From Terebella lapidaria (taxonomy: Eukaryota; Annelida; Polychaeta; Terebellida; Terebellidae), in assembly GCA_949152475.1 (NCBI GenBank), contig OX424562.1, positions 930,001 through 994,000 on the forward strand: DNA of 64,000 bases, given 5' to 3'. Positions 10,564 through 24,899 of this stretch are shown one piece after another (the stretch's first letter is position 1; every line of letters begins with the position of its first letter). A program made the translations under genes and the position numbers. The notes beneath the pieces were generated by a model, which made no database searches, was not told the DNA's origin, and worked only from the letters and a program-made list of their open reading frames with translations.

Positions 10564-11500
10564 AACAAACTGAGAGATTTCAGTTTTAGATATTATGTAT
10601 CAGATTGAATAACATGAAAAACTGAATGATGGTCTTTAATATCTGACATTCCATAAAATATGTGGCCTCAGCACAATACCAGACAGTAAATATGATTACT
10701 TTTTCCTCAATATTGACAATGATACTGTTGTCATGGATACCAAAATGATCCATGTGAATTTGCATAAACTGTACTTTCAAATGGCATGAACATATTTCTT
10801 GAGCATACAAACATAGGCATAGACACTTTGTTTATTGTGGTTGGAGGATTAGTTGTTAAGATATTGCCAAACACCAAAATCGCGTCAATGGCGGCTTGAA
10901 AATTTTCAGGCTAAATTTCATGACGTTTTAAGGAAAAACTGAAAGATTTCTGTTTTAGATATTATGTATCAAGTTGAAGAATATGTAATACTGAATGTTG
11001 GTATTTAATATATGACGACATTTCATATAAACTGTGTACTCGGTGGCACAATACCAGAGAGTGAATATAATTACATTTTTGACAGTTTTGACAATTATAC
11101 CATTGTCATAGATACCAAAATGACGTTTGCGAAGTGAATTTGCATAAACTGCACTTTCAAATGGTATAATTATGTTCCTTGACCATACAAACATAGATTT
11201 GGACACTTTGTTGATTGTGATTGGATGATTATTCGTCAAGATATTGCCAAATATAGAAATTGCAGTAATGGGGGCTTGCAATTTTTCACGCTAATTTTCA
11301 TAAAGTTTTAAGAAAATACTGAAGGACTTCTGCTTTAGATATTATATAACAAACTGAAGAATATGTAACACTAGGTGATGCATGTTGATATCTGATGATC
11401 TTTCATAGAAACTGTGTACTCAATAGCACAATACCAGACAGTAAATTTGAACGTATTTTTCACATTTTTTACAGTCATTCAATTGCCATGGTTACAAAAA

Positions 11501-11799
11501 ATGACGTTTGTGTTAAATATCACTTCCGTAGACTGAATATTATCGAAAGTAACATTCGAGTGGTCAATCGTGGTAATTAGCTCGATTTATGGTAAAATAG
11601 GGCCAAATCATTCTTTTAATGTAATTTGTAGAATATCTAGTGGTTGCCATGGAAACGGCAAAATTACAGAAAAAGTCACACTCATATTGCTCCACAGCAG
11701 GAATCACGGGAAAGAGTGGATATCTAGCTTTCAAATGGTGTATTGTTTATCCATGTAACGCTCGAGTCCCTTAAAATCCTTTTTTACTGTTTGGCCGCT
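11501..11799. other. Transition DNA before the satellite
   Basis: No gene is seen. The segment carries weak similarity to the preceding degenerate repeat at its start, then unique-looking sequence until the first satellite unit. Confidence 0.4.
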
Positions 11800-11996
11800 C
11801 ACCTACGAGTGGGATCCCCTCACACAGAGAGGGCATGTTACTAGTGGGATCCCCTCGCACAGAGAGGAGGGTATGGAACTAGTGGGATCCCCCACACAGA
11901 GAGGGCATGTTACTAGTGGGATCCCCTCGCACAGAGAAGAAGCCATGTTACTAGTGGGATCCCCTCACACAGAGAGGAGGGCATGTTACTAGTGGG

Positions 11997-14900
11997 ATCC
12001 CCTCACACAGAGAGGAAGGTATGTTACTAGTGGGATCCCCTCACACAGAGAGGAAGGTATGTTACTAGTGGGATCCCCTCGCACAGAGAAGAAGCCATGT
12101 TACTAGTGGGATCCCCTCACACAGAGAGGAAGGTATGTTACTAGTGGGATCCCCTCACACAGAGAGGAGGGAATGTTACTAGTGGGATCCCCTCACACAG
12201 CGAAGAGGGTATGGCACTAGTGGGATCCCCTCACAAAGAGGGGAAGGCATGTTACTAGTGGGATCCCCTCACACAGAGAGGAGGGCATGTTACTAGTGGG
12301 ATCCCCTCGCACAGAGAAGAAGCCATGTTACTAGTGGGATCCCCTCACACAGAGAGGAAGGTATGTTACTAGTGGGATCCCCTCACACAGAGAGGAGGGA
12401 ATGTTACTAGTGGGATCCCCTCACACAGCGAAGAGGGTATGGCACTAGTGGGATCCCCTCACAAAGAGGGGAAGGCATGTTACTAGTGGGATCCCCTCAA
12501 ACAGAGAGGAGGGCATGTTACTAGTGGGATCCCCTCACACAGAGAGGAGGGCATATTACCAGTGGGATCCCCTCACACAGAGAGGAAGGCATGTTACTAG
12601 TGGGATCCCCTCACACAGAGAGGAAGGCATGTTACTAGTGGGATCCCCTCACACAGAGAGGAGGGCATGTTACCAGTGGGATCCCCTCACACAGAGAGGA
12701 AGGCATGTTACTAGTGGGATCCCCTCACACAGAGAGGAAGGCATGTTACTAGTGGGATCCCCTCACACAGAGAGTAGGGCATGTTACTAGTGGGATCCCC
12801 TCACACAGAGAGGAGGGTATGGCACTAGTGGGATCCCCTCACACACAGAGGAAGGCATGTTACTAGTGGGATCCCCTCACACAGAGAGGAGGGTATGGCA
12901 CTAGTGGGATCCCCTCACACAGAGAGGAAGCTATGTTACTAGTGGGATTCTTTCACACAGAGATGAGGGCATGTTACTAGTGGGATCCCCTCACACAGAG
13001 AGGAAGCTATGTTACTAGTGGGATCCCCTCACACAGAAAGGAAGTTATGTTACTACTGGGATCCCCTCACACAGAGAGGAGGGCATGTTACTAGTGGGAT
13101 CCCCTCACACAGAGAGGAGGGCATGTTACTAGTGGGATCCCCTCACACAGAAAGGAAGGTATGTTACTACTGGGATCCCCTCACACAGAGAGGAGGGCAT
13201 GTCAGTAGTGGGATCCCCTCACACAGAAAGGAAGGTATGTTACTACTGGGATCCTCTCACACAAAGAAGAGGGCATGATACTAGTGGGATCCGCTCACAC
13301 AGAAAGGAAGGAATGTTACTAGTGGGATCCCCTCACATAGAGAGGAAGGTATGGCACTAGTGGGATCCCCTCACATAGAGAGGAAGCTATGTTACTAGTG
13401 GGATCCCATCACACAAAGAGAAAGGGCATGTTACTAGTGGGACCCCCTCACACAGAGAGGAAGGTATGTTACTAGTGGGATCCCCTCACATAGAGAGGAA
13501 GGTATGGCACTAGTGGGATCCCCTCACATAGAGAGGAAGCTATGTTACTAGTGGGATCCCCTCACACAAAGAGAAAGGGCATGTTACTAGTGGGATCCCC
13601 TCACACAGAGAGGAAGCTACGAGTAGGATCCCCTCACACAGAGAGGAGGGTATGGAACTAGTGGGATCCCCCCACACAGAGAGGGCATGTTACTAGTGGG
13701 ATCCCCTCACACAGAGAGGAAGGTATGTTACTAGTGGGATCCCCTCACACAGAGAGAAGGGAATGTTACTAGTGGGATCCCCTGACACAGAGAAGAGGGC
13801 ATGTTACTAGTGGGATCCCCTCACACAGAGAGGAAGGTATGTTACTAGTGGGATCCCCTCACACAGAGAGAAGGGAATGTTACTAGTGGGATCCCCTCAC
13901 ACAGAGAGGAGGGCATGTTACTAGTGGGATCCCCTCACACAGAGAGGAAGGCATGTTACTAGTGGGATCCCCTCACACAGAGAGGAGGGCATGTTACTAG
14001 TGGGATCCTATCACACAGAGAGGAGGGCATGTTACTAGTGGGATCCCCTCACACAGAGAGGAGGGTATGGCACTAGTGGGATCCCCTCACACAGAGAGGA
14101 AGGCATATTACTAGTGGGATCCCCTCACACAGAGAGGAAGGTATGTTACTAGTGGGATCCCCTCACACAGAGAGGAAGGTATGTTACTAGTGGGATCCCC
14201 TCGCACAGAGAAGAAGCCATGTTACTAGTGGGATCCCCTCACACAGAGAGGAAGGTATGTTACTAGTGGGATCCCCTCACACAGAGAGGAGGGAATGTTA
14301 CTAGTGGGATCCCCTCACACAGCGAAGAGGGTATGGCACTAGTGGGATCCCCTCACATAGAGGGGAAGGCATGTTACTAGTGGGATCCCCTCACACAGAG
14401 AGGAGGGCATGTTACTAGTGGGATCCCCTCGCACAGAGAAGAAGCCATGTTACTAGTGGGATCCCCTCACACAGAGAGGAAGGTATGTTACTAGTGGGAT
14501 CCCCTCACACAGAGAGGAGGGAATGTTACTAGTGGGATCCCCTCACACAGCGAAGAGGGTATGGCACTAGTGGGATCCCCTCACAAAGAGGGGAAGGCAT
14601 GTTACTAGTGGGATCCCCTCAAACAGAGAGGAGGGCATGTTACTAGTGGGATCCCCTCACACAGAGAGGAGGGCATATTACCAGTGGGATCCCCTCACAC
14701 AGAGAGGAAGGCATGTTACTAGTGGGATCCCCTCACACAGAGAGGAAGGCATGTTACTAGTGGGATCCCCTCACACAGAGAGGAGGGCATGTTACCAGTG
14801 GGATCCCCTCACACAGAGAGGAAGGCATGTTACTAGTGGGATCCCCTCACACAGAGAGGAAGGCATGTTACTAGTGGGATCCCCTCACACAGAGAGTAGG

Positions 14901-16240
14901 GCATGTTACTAGTGGGATCCCCTCACACAGAGAGGAGGGTATGGCACTAGTGGGATCCCCTCACACACAGAGGAAGGCATGTTACTAGTGGGATCCCCTC
15001 ACACAGAGAGGAGGGTATGGCACTAGTGGGATCCCCTCACACAGAGAGGAAGCTATGTTACTAGTGGGATTCTTTCACACAGAGATGAGGGCATGTTACT
15101 AGTGGGATCCCCTCACACAGAGAGGAAGCTATGTTACTAGTGGGATCCCCTCACACAGAAAGGAAGTTATGTTACTACTGGGATCCCCTCACACAGAGAG
15201 GAGGGCATGTTACTAGTGGGATCCCCTCACACAGAGAGGAGGGCATGTTACTAGTGGGATCCCCTCACACAGAAAGGAAGGTATGTTACTACTGGGATCC
15301 CCTCACACAGAGAGGAGGGCATGTCAGTAGTGGGATCCCCTCACACAGAAAGGAAGGTATGTTACTACTGGGATCCTCTCACACAAAGAAGAGGGCATGA
15401 TACTAGTGGGATCCGCTCACACAGAAAGGAAGGAATGTTACTAGTGGGATCCCCTCACATAGAGAGGAAGGTATGGCACTAGTGGGATCCCCTCACATAG
15501 AGAGGAAGCTATGTTACTAGTGGGATCCCATCACACAAAGAGAAAGGGCATGTTACTAGTGGGACCCCCTCACACAGAGAGGAAGGTATGTTACTAGTGG
15601 GATCCCCTCACATAGAGAGGAAGGTATGGCACTAGTGGGATCCCCTCACATAGAGAGGAAGCTATGTTACTAGTGGGATCCCCTCACACAAAGAGAAAGG
15701 GCATGTTACTAGTGGGATCCCCTCACACAGAGAGGAAGCTACGAGTAGGATCCCCTCACACAGAGAGGAGGGTATGGAACTAGTGGGATCCCCCCACACA
15801 GAGAGGGCATGTTACTAGTGGGATCCCCTCACACAGAGAGGAAGGTATGTTACTAGTGGGATCCCCTCACACAGAGAGAAGGGAATGTTACTAGTGGGAT
15901 CCCCTGACACAGAGAGGAGGGCATGTTACTAGTGGGATCCCCTCACACAGAGAGGAAGGTATGTTACTAGTGGGATCCCCTCACACAGAGAGAAGGGAAT
16001 GTTACTAGTGGGATCCCCTCACACAGAGAGGAGGGCATGTTACTAGTGGGATCCCCTCACACAGAGAGGAAGGCATGTTACTAGTGGGATCCCCTCACAC
16101 AGAGAGGAGGGCATGTTACTAGTGGGATCCTATCACACAGAGAGGAGGGCATGTTACTAGTGGGATCCCCTCACACAGAGAGGAGGGTATGGCACTAGTG
16201 GGATCCCCTCACACAGAGAGGAAGGCATATTACTAGTGGG
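11997..16240 (+). repeat. Higher-order tandem duplication in the satellite, 2 x 2122 bp
   Basis: Variant units recur in the same order 2122 bp apart: for example the TCGCACAGAGAAGAAGCC unit, the GGGATTCTTTCACACAGAGA unit (12944 and 15066) and the ACGAGTAGGATCCCC short unit. Block 11997-14118 is followed directly by 14119-16240, with very few differences such as ACAAAGAGG against ACATAGAGG. The length is 56 units minus 6 bp, because odd-length units are shared. This is a young duplication. Confidence 0.85.
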
Positions 16241-16599
16241 ATCCCCTCACACAGAGAGGAGGGTATGGCACTAGTGGGATCCCCTCACACAGAGAGGAGG
16301 GCATGTTACTAGTGGGATCTCCTCACAGAGAGGAAGGCATGTTACTAGTGGGATCCCCTCACACAAAGAGGAGGGTATGGCACTAGTGGGATCCCCTCAC
16401 AAAGAGAGGAAGGCATGTTACTAGTGGGATCCCCTCACACAGAGAGGAGGGCATGTTACTAGTGGGATCTCCTCAAACAGAGAGGAGGGCATGTTACTAG
16501 TGGGATCCCCTCACACAGAGAGGAGGGCATGTTACCAGTGGGATCCCCTCACACAGAGAGGAAGGCATGTTACTAGTGGGATCCCCTCACACAGAGAGG

Positions 16600-19500
16600 A
16601 GGGCATGTTACTAGTGGGATCCCCTCACACAGAGAGGAGGGTATGGCACTAGTGGGATCCCCTCACACAGAGAGGAAGGCATATTACTAGTGGGATCCCC
16701 TCACACAGAGAGGAGGGTATGGCACTAGTGGGATCCCCTCACACAGAGAGGAGGGCATGTTACTAGTGGGATCTCCTCACAGAGAGGAAGGCATGTTACT
16801 AGTGGGATCCCCTCACACAGAGAGGAAGGTATGGCACTAGTGGGATCCCCTCACACAGAGACGAAGGTATGTTACTAGTGGGATCCCCTCACATAGAGAG
16901 GAAGGTATGTTACTAGTGGGATCCCCTCACATAGAGAGGAGGGCATGTTACTAGTGGGATCCCCTCACACAGAGAGGAGGGTATGTTACTAGTGGGTTCC
17001 TTTACACAGAGAGGAGGGCATGTTACTAGTGGGATCTCCTCACACAAAAAGGAAGGTATGTTACTACTGGGATCCCCTCACACAGAGAGGAGGGCATGTT
17101 AGTAGTGGGATCCCCTCACACAGAAAGGAAGGTATGTTACTACTGGGATCCCCTCACACAGAGAGGTGGGCATGTTACTAGTGGGATCCGCTCACACAGA
17201 AAGGAAGGTATGTTACTACTGGTATCCACTCACACAGAGAGGAGGGCATGTTAGTAGTGGGATCCCCTCACACAGAGAGGAGGGTATGGCACTAGTGGGA
17301 TCACCTCACACAGAGAGAAAGGACATGTTACTACTGGGATCCCCTCACACAGAGAGGAGGGCATGTTAGTAGTGGGATCCCCTCACACAGAGAGGAGGGT
17401 ATGGCACTAGTGGGATCCCCTCACACAGAGAGAAAGGACATGTTACTACTGGGATCCCCTCACACAGAGAGGAGGGCATGTTAGTAGTGGGATCCCCTCA
17501 CACAGAGAGGAGGGTATGCCACTAGTGGGATTCCCTCACACAGAGAGGAAGCTATGTTACTAGTGGGATCCCCTCACACAGAGAGGAAGGCATGTTACTA
17601 GTGGGATCCCCTCACACAGAGAGGAAGGTATGACACTAGTGGGATCCCCTCACACAGAGAAGAGGATATGGCACTAGTGGGATCCACTCACACTGAGAGG
17701 AAGGTATGTTACTAGTGTGATCCCCTCACACAGAGAGTAGGGTATGGCACTAGTGGGATCCCCTCACACAGAGAGGAGGGAATGTTACTGGTGGGATCCC
17801 CTCACACAGAGAAGAGGGTATGGCACCAGTGGCATACCCTCACAAAAAGGGGAAGGCATGTTACTAGTGGGATCCGCTCACACAGAGAGGAGGGCATGTT
17901 ACTAGTGGGATCCCCTCACACAGAGAGGAGGGCATGTTACCAGTGGGATCCCCTCACACAGAGAGGAAGGCATGTTACTAGTGGGATCTCCTAACATAGA
18001 GAGGGGGGCATGTTACCGGTGGGATCCCCTCACACAGAGAGGAAGGCATGTTACTAGTGGGATCCCCTCACACAGAGAGGAAGGCATGTTACTAGTGGGA
18101 TCCCCTCACACAGAGAGGAGGGCATGTTACTAGTGGGATCTCCTAACACAGAGAGGAGGGCATGTTACCAGTGGGATCCCCTCACACAGAGAGGAAGGCA
18201 TGTTACTAGTGGGATCCCCTCACACAGAGAGGAAGGCATGTTACTAGTGGGATCCCCTCACACAGAGAGGAGGGCATGTTACTAGTGGGATCCCCTCACA
18301 TGGAGAGGAGCACGTGTTACTAGTGGGATCCCCACACACAGAGAGGAGGGCATGTTACTAGTTGGATCCCCTCACACAGAGAGGAAGGCATGTTACTAGT
18401 GGGATCCCCTCACACAGAGAGGAGGGCATGTTACTAGTGGGATCCCCTCACACAGAGAGGAGGGTATGGCACTAGTGGGATCCCCTCACACACAGAGGAA
18501 GGCATGTTACTAGTGGGATCCCCTCACACAAAGAGGAGGGTATGGCACTAGTGGGATCCCCTCACACAGAGAGGAGGGCATGTTACTAGTGGGATCTCCT
18601 CACAGAGAGGAAGGCATGTTACTAGTGGGATCCCCTCGCACAAAGAGGAGGGTATGGCACTAGTGGGATCCCCTCACACAGAGAGGAAGGTATGTTACTA
18701 GTGGGATCCCCTCACACAGAGAGGAGGGTATGGCACTAGTGGGATCCCCTCACACAGAGAGGAAGCTATGTTACTAGTGGGATTCTTTCACACACAGAGG
18801 AGGGCATGTTACTAGTGGGATCCCCTCACACAGAGAGGAAGCTATGTTACTAGTGGGATCCCCTCACACAGAAAGGAAGGTATGTTACTACTGGGATCCC
18901 CTCACACAGAGAGGAGGGCATGTTACTAGTGGGATCCCCTCACACAGAGAGGAGGGCATGTTACTAGTGGGATCCCCTCACACAGAAAGGAAGGTATGTT
19001 ACTACTGGGATCCCCTCACACAGAGAGGAGGGCATGTTAGTAGTGGGATCCCCTCACACAGAAAAGAAGGTATGTTACTACTGGGATCCCCTCACACAAA
19101 GAGGAGGGCATGTTACTAGTGGGATCCGCTCACACAGAAAGGAAGGTATGTTACTAGTGGGATCCCCTCACATAGAGAGGAAGGTATGGCACTAGTGGGA
19201 TCCCCTCACATAGAGAGGAAGCTATGTTACTAGTGGGATCCCCTCACACAAAGAGAAAGGGCATGTTACTAGTGGGACCCCCTCACACAGAGAGGAAGGT
19301 ATGGCACTAGTGGGATCCCCTCACATAGAGAGGAAGCTATGTTACTAGTGTGATCCCCTCACACAAAGAGAAAGGGCATGTTACTAGTGGGATCCTCTCA
19401 CACAGAGAGGAGGGTATGGCACTAGTGGGATCCCCTCACACAGAGAGGAAGCTATGTTACTAGTGGGATCCCCTCACACAAAGAGGAGGGTATGTTACTA

Positions 19501-22500
19501 GTGGGATCCCCTCACACAGAGAGGAGGGTATGGCACTAGTGGGATCCCCTCACACAAAGAGGAAGGTATGTTACTAGTGGGATCCCCTCACACAGAGAGG
19601 AAGGTATGTTACTAGTGGGATCCCCTCACATAGAGAGGAAGCTATGTTACTAGTGTGATCCCCTCACACAAAGAGAAAGGGCATGTTACTAGTGGGATCC
19701 CCTCACACAGAGAGGAGGGTATGGCACTAGTGGGATCCCCTCACACAAAGAGGAAGGTATGTTACTAGTGGGATCCCCTCACACAGAGAGGAGGGTATGG
19801 CACTAGTGGGATCCCCTCACACAAAGAGGAAGGTATGTTACTAGTGGGATCCCCTCACACAGAGAGGAGGGTATGGAACTAGTGGGATCCCCTCGCACAG
19901 AGAGGAAGGTATGTTACTAGTGGGATCCCCTCACACAGAGATCAAGGTATGGCACTAGTGGGATCCCCTCACACAAAGAGAAAGGGCATGTTACTAGTGG
20001 GATCCCCTCACACAGAGAGGAGGGTATGGCACTAGTGGGATCCCCTCACACAAAGAGGAAGGTATGTTACTAGTGGGATCCCCTCACACAGAGAGGAGGG
20101 AATGTTACTAGTGGGACCCCCTCACACAGAGAGGAAGGTATGGCACTAGTGGGATCCCCTCACATAGAGAGGAAGCTATGTTACTAGTGGGATCCCCTCA
20201 CACAAAGAGAAAGGGCATGTTACTAGTGGGATCCCCTCACACAGAGAGGAGGGCATGTTACTAGTGGGATCCCCTCACACAGAGAGGAGGGCATGTTACT
20301 AGTGGGATCTCCTCAAACAGAGAGGAGGGCATGTTACTAGTGGGATCCCCTCACACAGAGAGGAGGGTATGTTACTAGTGGGATCCCCTCACACAGAGAG
20401 GAGGGCATGTTACTAGTGGGATCCCCTCACACAGAGAGGAGGGCATGTTACTAGTGGGATCTCCTCAAACAGAGAGGAGGGCATGTTACTAGTGGGATCC
20501 CCTCACACAGAGAGGAGGGTATGTTACTAGTGGGATCCCCTCACACAGAGAGGAGGGTATGGAACTAGTGGGATCCCCTCACACAGAGAGGAGGGTATGG
20601 AACTAGTGGGGTCCCCTCGCACAGAGAGGAAGGTATGTTACTAGTGGGATCCCCTCACATAGAGAGGAAGCTATGTTACTAGTGGGATCCCCTCACACAA
20701 AGAGAAAGGGCATGTTACTAGTGGGATCCCCTCACACAGAGAGGAGGGCATGTTACTAGTGGGATCTCCTCAAACAGAGAGGAGGGCATGTTACTAGTGG
20801 GATCCCCTCACACAGAGAGGAGGGCATGTTAGTAGTGGGATCCCCTCACACAGAGAGGAGGGTATGGAACTAGTGGGATCCCCTCGCACAGAGAGGAAGG
20901 TATGTTACTTGTGGGATCCCCTCACACAGAGAGGAGGGCATGTTACTAGTGGGATCCCCTCACACAGAGAGGAGGGCATGTTACTAGTGGGATCCCCTCA
21001 CACAGAGAGGAAGGCATGTTATTAGTGGGATCCCCTCACACAGAGAGGAGGGCATGTTACTAGTGGGATCCCCTCACACAGAGAGGAGGGCATGTTACTA
21101 GTGGGATCTCCTCAAACAGAGAGGAGGGCATGTTACTAGTGGGATCCCCTCACACAGAGAGGAGGGCATGTTACTAGTGGGATCCCCTCACACAGAGAGG
21201 AGGGTATGGAACTAGTGGGATCCCCTCGCACAGAGAGCAAGGTATGTTACTTGTGGGATCCCCTCACACAGAGAGGAGGGCATGTTACTAGTGGGATCCC
21301 CTCACACAGAGAGGAGGGCATGTTACTAGTGGGATCCCCTCACACAGAGAGGAAGGCATGTTACTAGTGGGATCCCCTCACACAGAGAGGAGGGCATGTT
21401 ACTAGTGGGATCCCCTCACACAGAGAGGAGGGTATGGCACTAGTGGGATCCCCTCACACAGAGAGGAGGGCATGTTACTAGTGGGATCTCCTCAAACAGA
21501 GAGGAGGGCATGTTACTAGTGGGATCCCCTCACACAGAGAGGAGGGCATGTTACTAGTGGGATCCCCTCACACAGAGAGGAAGGCATGTTACTAGTGGGA
21601 TCCCCTCACACAGAGAGGAGGGCATGTTACTAGTGGGATCCCCTCACACAGAGAGGAGGGTATGGCACTAGTGGGATCCCCTCACACAGAGAGGAAGGCA
21701 TGTTACTAGTGGGATCCCCTCACACAGAGAGGAGGGTATGGCACTAGTGGGATCCCCTCACACAGAGAGGAGGGCATGTTACTAGTGGGATCTCCTCACA
21801 GAGAGGAAGGCATGTTACTAGTGGGATCCCCTCACACAGAGAGGAAGGTATGGCACTAGTGGGATCCCCTCACACAGAGAGGAAGGTATGTTACTAGTGG
21901 GATCCCCTCACATAGAGAGGAAGGTATGTTACTAGTGGGATCCCCTCACATAGAGAGGAGGGCATGTTACTAGTGGGATCCCCTCACACAGAGAGGAGGG
22001 TATGTTACTAGTGGGTTCCTTTACACGGAGAGGAGGGCATGTTACTAGTGGGATCTCCTCACACAAAAAGGAAGGTATGTTACTACTGGGATCCCCTCAC
22101 ACAGAGAGGAGGGCATGTTAGTAGTGGGATCCCCTCACACAGAAAGGAAGGTATGTTACTACTGGGATCCCCTCACACAGAGAGGTGGGCATGTTACTAG
22201 TGGGATCCGCTCACACAGAAAGGAAGGTATGTTACTACTGGTATCCCCTCACACAGAGAGGAGGGCATGTTAGTAGTGGGATCCCCTCACACAGAGAGGA
22301 GGGTATGGCACTAGTGGGATCACCTCACACAGAGAGAAAGGACATGTTACTACTGGGATCCCCTCACACAGAGAGGAGGGCATGTTAGTAGTGGGATCCC
22401 CTCACACAGAGAGGAGGGTATGGCACTAGTGGGATCCCCTCACACAGAGAGAAAGGACATGTTACTACTGGGATCCCCTCACACAGAGAGGAGGGCATGT

Positions 22501-22785
22501 TAGTAGTGGGATCCCCTCACACAGAGAGGAGGGTATGCCACTAGTGGGATCCCCTCACACAGAGAGGAAGCTATGTTACTAGTGGGATCCCCTCACACAG
22601 TGAGGAAGGCATGTTACTAGTGGGATCCCCTCACACAGAGAGGAGGGTATGGCACTAGTGGGATCCCCTCACACAGAGAAGAGGATATGGCACTAGTGGG
22701 ATCCCCTCACACAGAGAGGAAGGTATGTTACTAGTGGGATCCCCTCACACAGAGAGTAGGGTATGGCACTAGTGGGATCCCCTCA
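16600..22785 (+). repeat. Second long-range duplication in the satellite, offset 5019 bp
   Basis: The stretch of about 16600-17770 matches about 21620-22785 with a constant offset of 5019 bp. Shared markers are the GTGGGTTCCTTTACAC unit (16993 and 22012), the GAGAGGTGGGCATG unit and the repeated GAGAGAAAGGACATG units. A few differences are visible, so it is older than or independent of the 2122-bp event. The DNA between the copies is ordinary satellite. Confidence 0.75.
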
Positions 22786-23059
22786 CACAGAGAAGAGGGT
22801 ATGGCACTAGTGGGATCCCCTCACACAGAGAGGAATGTATGTTGCTAGTGGGATCCCCTCACACAGAGAGGAAGGCATGGCACTAGTGGGATCCCCTCAC
22901 ACAGAGAAAAGGGAATGGCACTAGTGGGATCCCCTCACACAGAGAAGAGGGTATGGCACTAGTGGGATCCCCTCACACAGAGAGGAAGGTATGTTACTAG
23001 TGGGATCCCCTCACACAGAGAAAAGGGTATGGCACTAGTGGGATCCCCTCACACAGAGA

Positions 23060-24880
23060 GGAAGGTATGTTACTAGTGGGGTCTACTTGCACACAGAGGA
23101 GGGTATGTTACTAGTGGGATCCCCTCACACAAAGAGTAAGGTATGTTACTAGTGGGATCTCCTTGCACATAGAGGAGGGTATGTTACTAGTGGGATCCAG
23201 TCACACAGAGAGGAAGGTATGTTACTAGTGGGATCCCCTCACACAGAGAGGAAGTCATGTTACTAGTGGGATCCCCTCACACAGAGAGGAAGCTATGTTA
23301 CTAGTGGGATCCCCTCACACAGAGAGGAAGGCATGTTACTAGTGGGATCCCCTCACACAGAGAGGAAGGTATGTTACTAGTGGGATCCCTTCACATAGAG
23401 AAGAGGGTATGGCACTAGTGGGATCCCCTCACACAGAGAGGAAGGTATGTTACTAGTGGGATCTCCTTGCACACAGAGGAGGGTATGTTACTAGTGGGAT
23501 CCCCTCACACAAAGAGGAAGGTATGTTACTAGTGGGATCTCCTTGCACATAGAGGAGGGTATGTTACTAGTGGGATCCCCTCACACAGAGAGGAAGGTAT
23601 GTTACTAGTGGGATCTCCTTGCACATAAAGGAGGGTATGTTACTAGTGGGATCCCCTCACACAGAGAGGAAGGTATGTTACTAGTGGGATCCCCTCACAC
23701 AGAGAAGAGGGTATGGCACTAGTGGGATCCCCTCACACAGAGAGGAAGCTATGTTACTAGTGGGCTCTCCTTGCACATAGAGGAGGGTATGTTACTAGTG
23801 GGATCCCCTCACACAGAGAGGAGGGCATGTTACTAGAGGGATCCCCTCACACAGAGAAGAGGGTATGGCACTAGTGGGATCCCCTCACACAGAGAGGAAG
23901 CTATGTTACTAGTGGGCTCTCCTTGCACATAGAGGAGGGTATGTTACTAGTGGGATCCCCTCACAGAGAGAAGAGGGTATGGCACTAGTGGGATCCCCTC
24001 ACACAGAAAGGAAGCTCTGTTACTAGTGGGATCCCCTCACACAGAGAGGAAGGTATGTTACTAGTGGGATCTCCTCACATAGAGAGGAAGCTATGTTACT
24101 AGTGGGATCTCCTTGCACATAGAGGAGGGTATGGCACTAGTGAGATCCCCTCACACAGAGAGGAAGCTATGATACTAGTGGGATCTCCTTGCACATAGAG
24201 GAAGGTATGGCACTAGTGGGATCCCCTCACACAGAGAGGAAGCTATGTTACTAGTGGGATCTCCTTACACATAGAGGAGGGTATGGCACTAGTGGGATCC
24301 TCTCACACAGAGAGGAAGCTATGTTACTAGTGGGCTCTCCTTGCACATAAAGGAAGGTATGGCACTAGTGGGATCCCCTCACACAGAGAGGAAGCTATGT
24401 TACTAGTGGGATCTCCTTGCACATAGAGGAGGGTATGTAACTAGTGGGATCCCCTCACACAGAGAGGAAGGTATGTTACTAGTGGGATCCCCTCACACAG
24501 AAAAGAGGGTATGGCACTAGTGGGATCAACTCACACAGAAAGGAAGCTATGTTACTAGTGGGATCTCCTTGCACATAGAGGAGGGTATGTTACTAGTGGG
24601 ATTCCCTCACACAGAGAGGAAGCTATGTTACTAGTGGGATCTCCTTGCACATAGAGGGAGGCATGTTACTAGTGGGATCCCCTCACACAGAGAGAAAGGG
24701 CATGTTACTAGTGGGATCCCCTCACACAGAGAAGAGGGTATGGCACCAGTGGGATCCCCTCACACAGAGAGGAAGCTATGTTACTAGTGGGATCTCCTTG
24801 CACATAGAGGAGGGTATGTTACTAGTGGGATCCCCTCACACAGAGAGGAAGGTGTGTTACTATTGGGATCCCCTCACACA
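23060..24880 (+). repeat. Dimeric satellite domain with TTGCACATAGAGG units
   Basis: In this part ordinary units alternate with a divergent type reading GGATCTCCTTGCACATAGAG, giving a 76-bp period in several stretches. The divergent type is absent from the rest of the array. This is a local higher-order domain. Confidence 0.7.
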
Positions 24881-24899
24881 TAGAGGAAGGTAGGTTACT

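Larger units (their letters stand above)
9500..11500. repeat. Degenerate tandem repeat, unit about 390 bp, about five units
   Basis: The same order of words recurs: GATTGGAGGATTAGTTGTCA, an ATATTGCCAAACACC-like word, a TTTATGACGTTTTAAG-like word, ATATTATGTATCAAACTGAA-like, and TACCAAAATGACGTTTGCGA-like. Copies run at about 9500-9690, 9690-10060, 10572-10925, 10925-11290 and 11290-11500 (partial). Units differ by many substitutions and small indels, so the array is old. One unit is interrupted by the 10069-10563 element. No ORF spans the units. Confidence 0.7.

Noticed and set aside
12515-24893. Many short open frames reading GSPHTERR, WDPLTQRG or SGIPSHRE within the 38-bp array
   Set aside because: Because 38 x 3 = 114 bp, any three units give a stop-free frame. 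The frames end at every odd-length unit and have no start context. They are by-products of the satellite.
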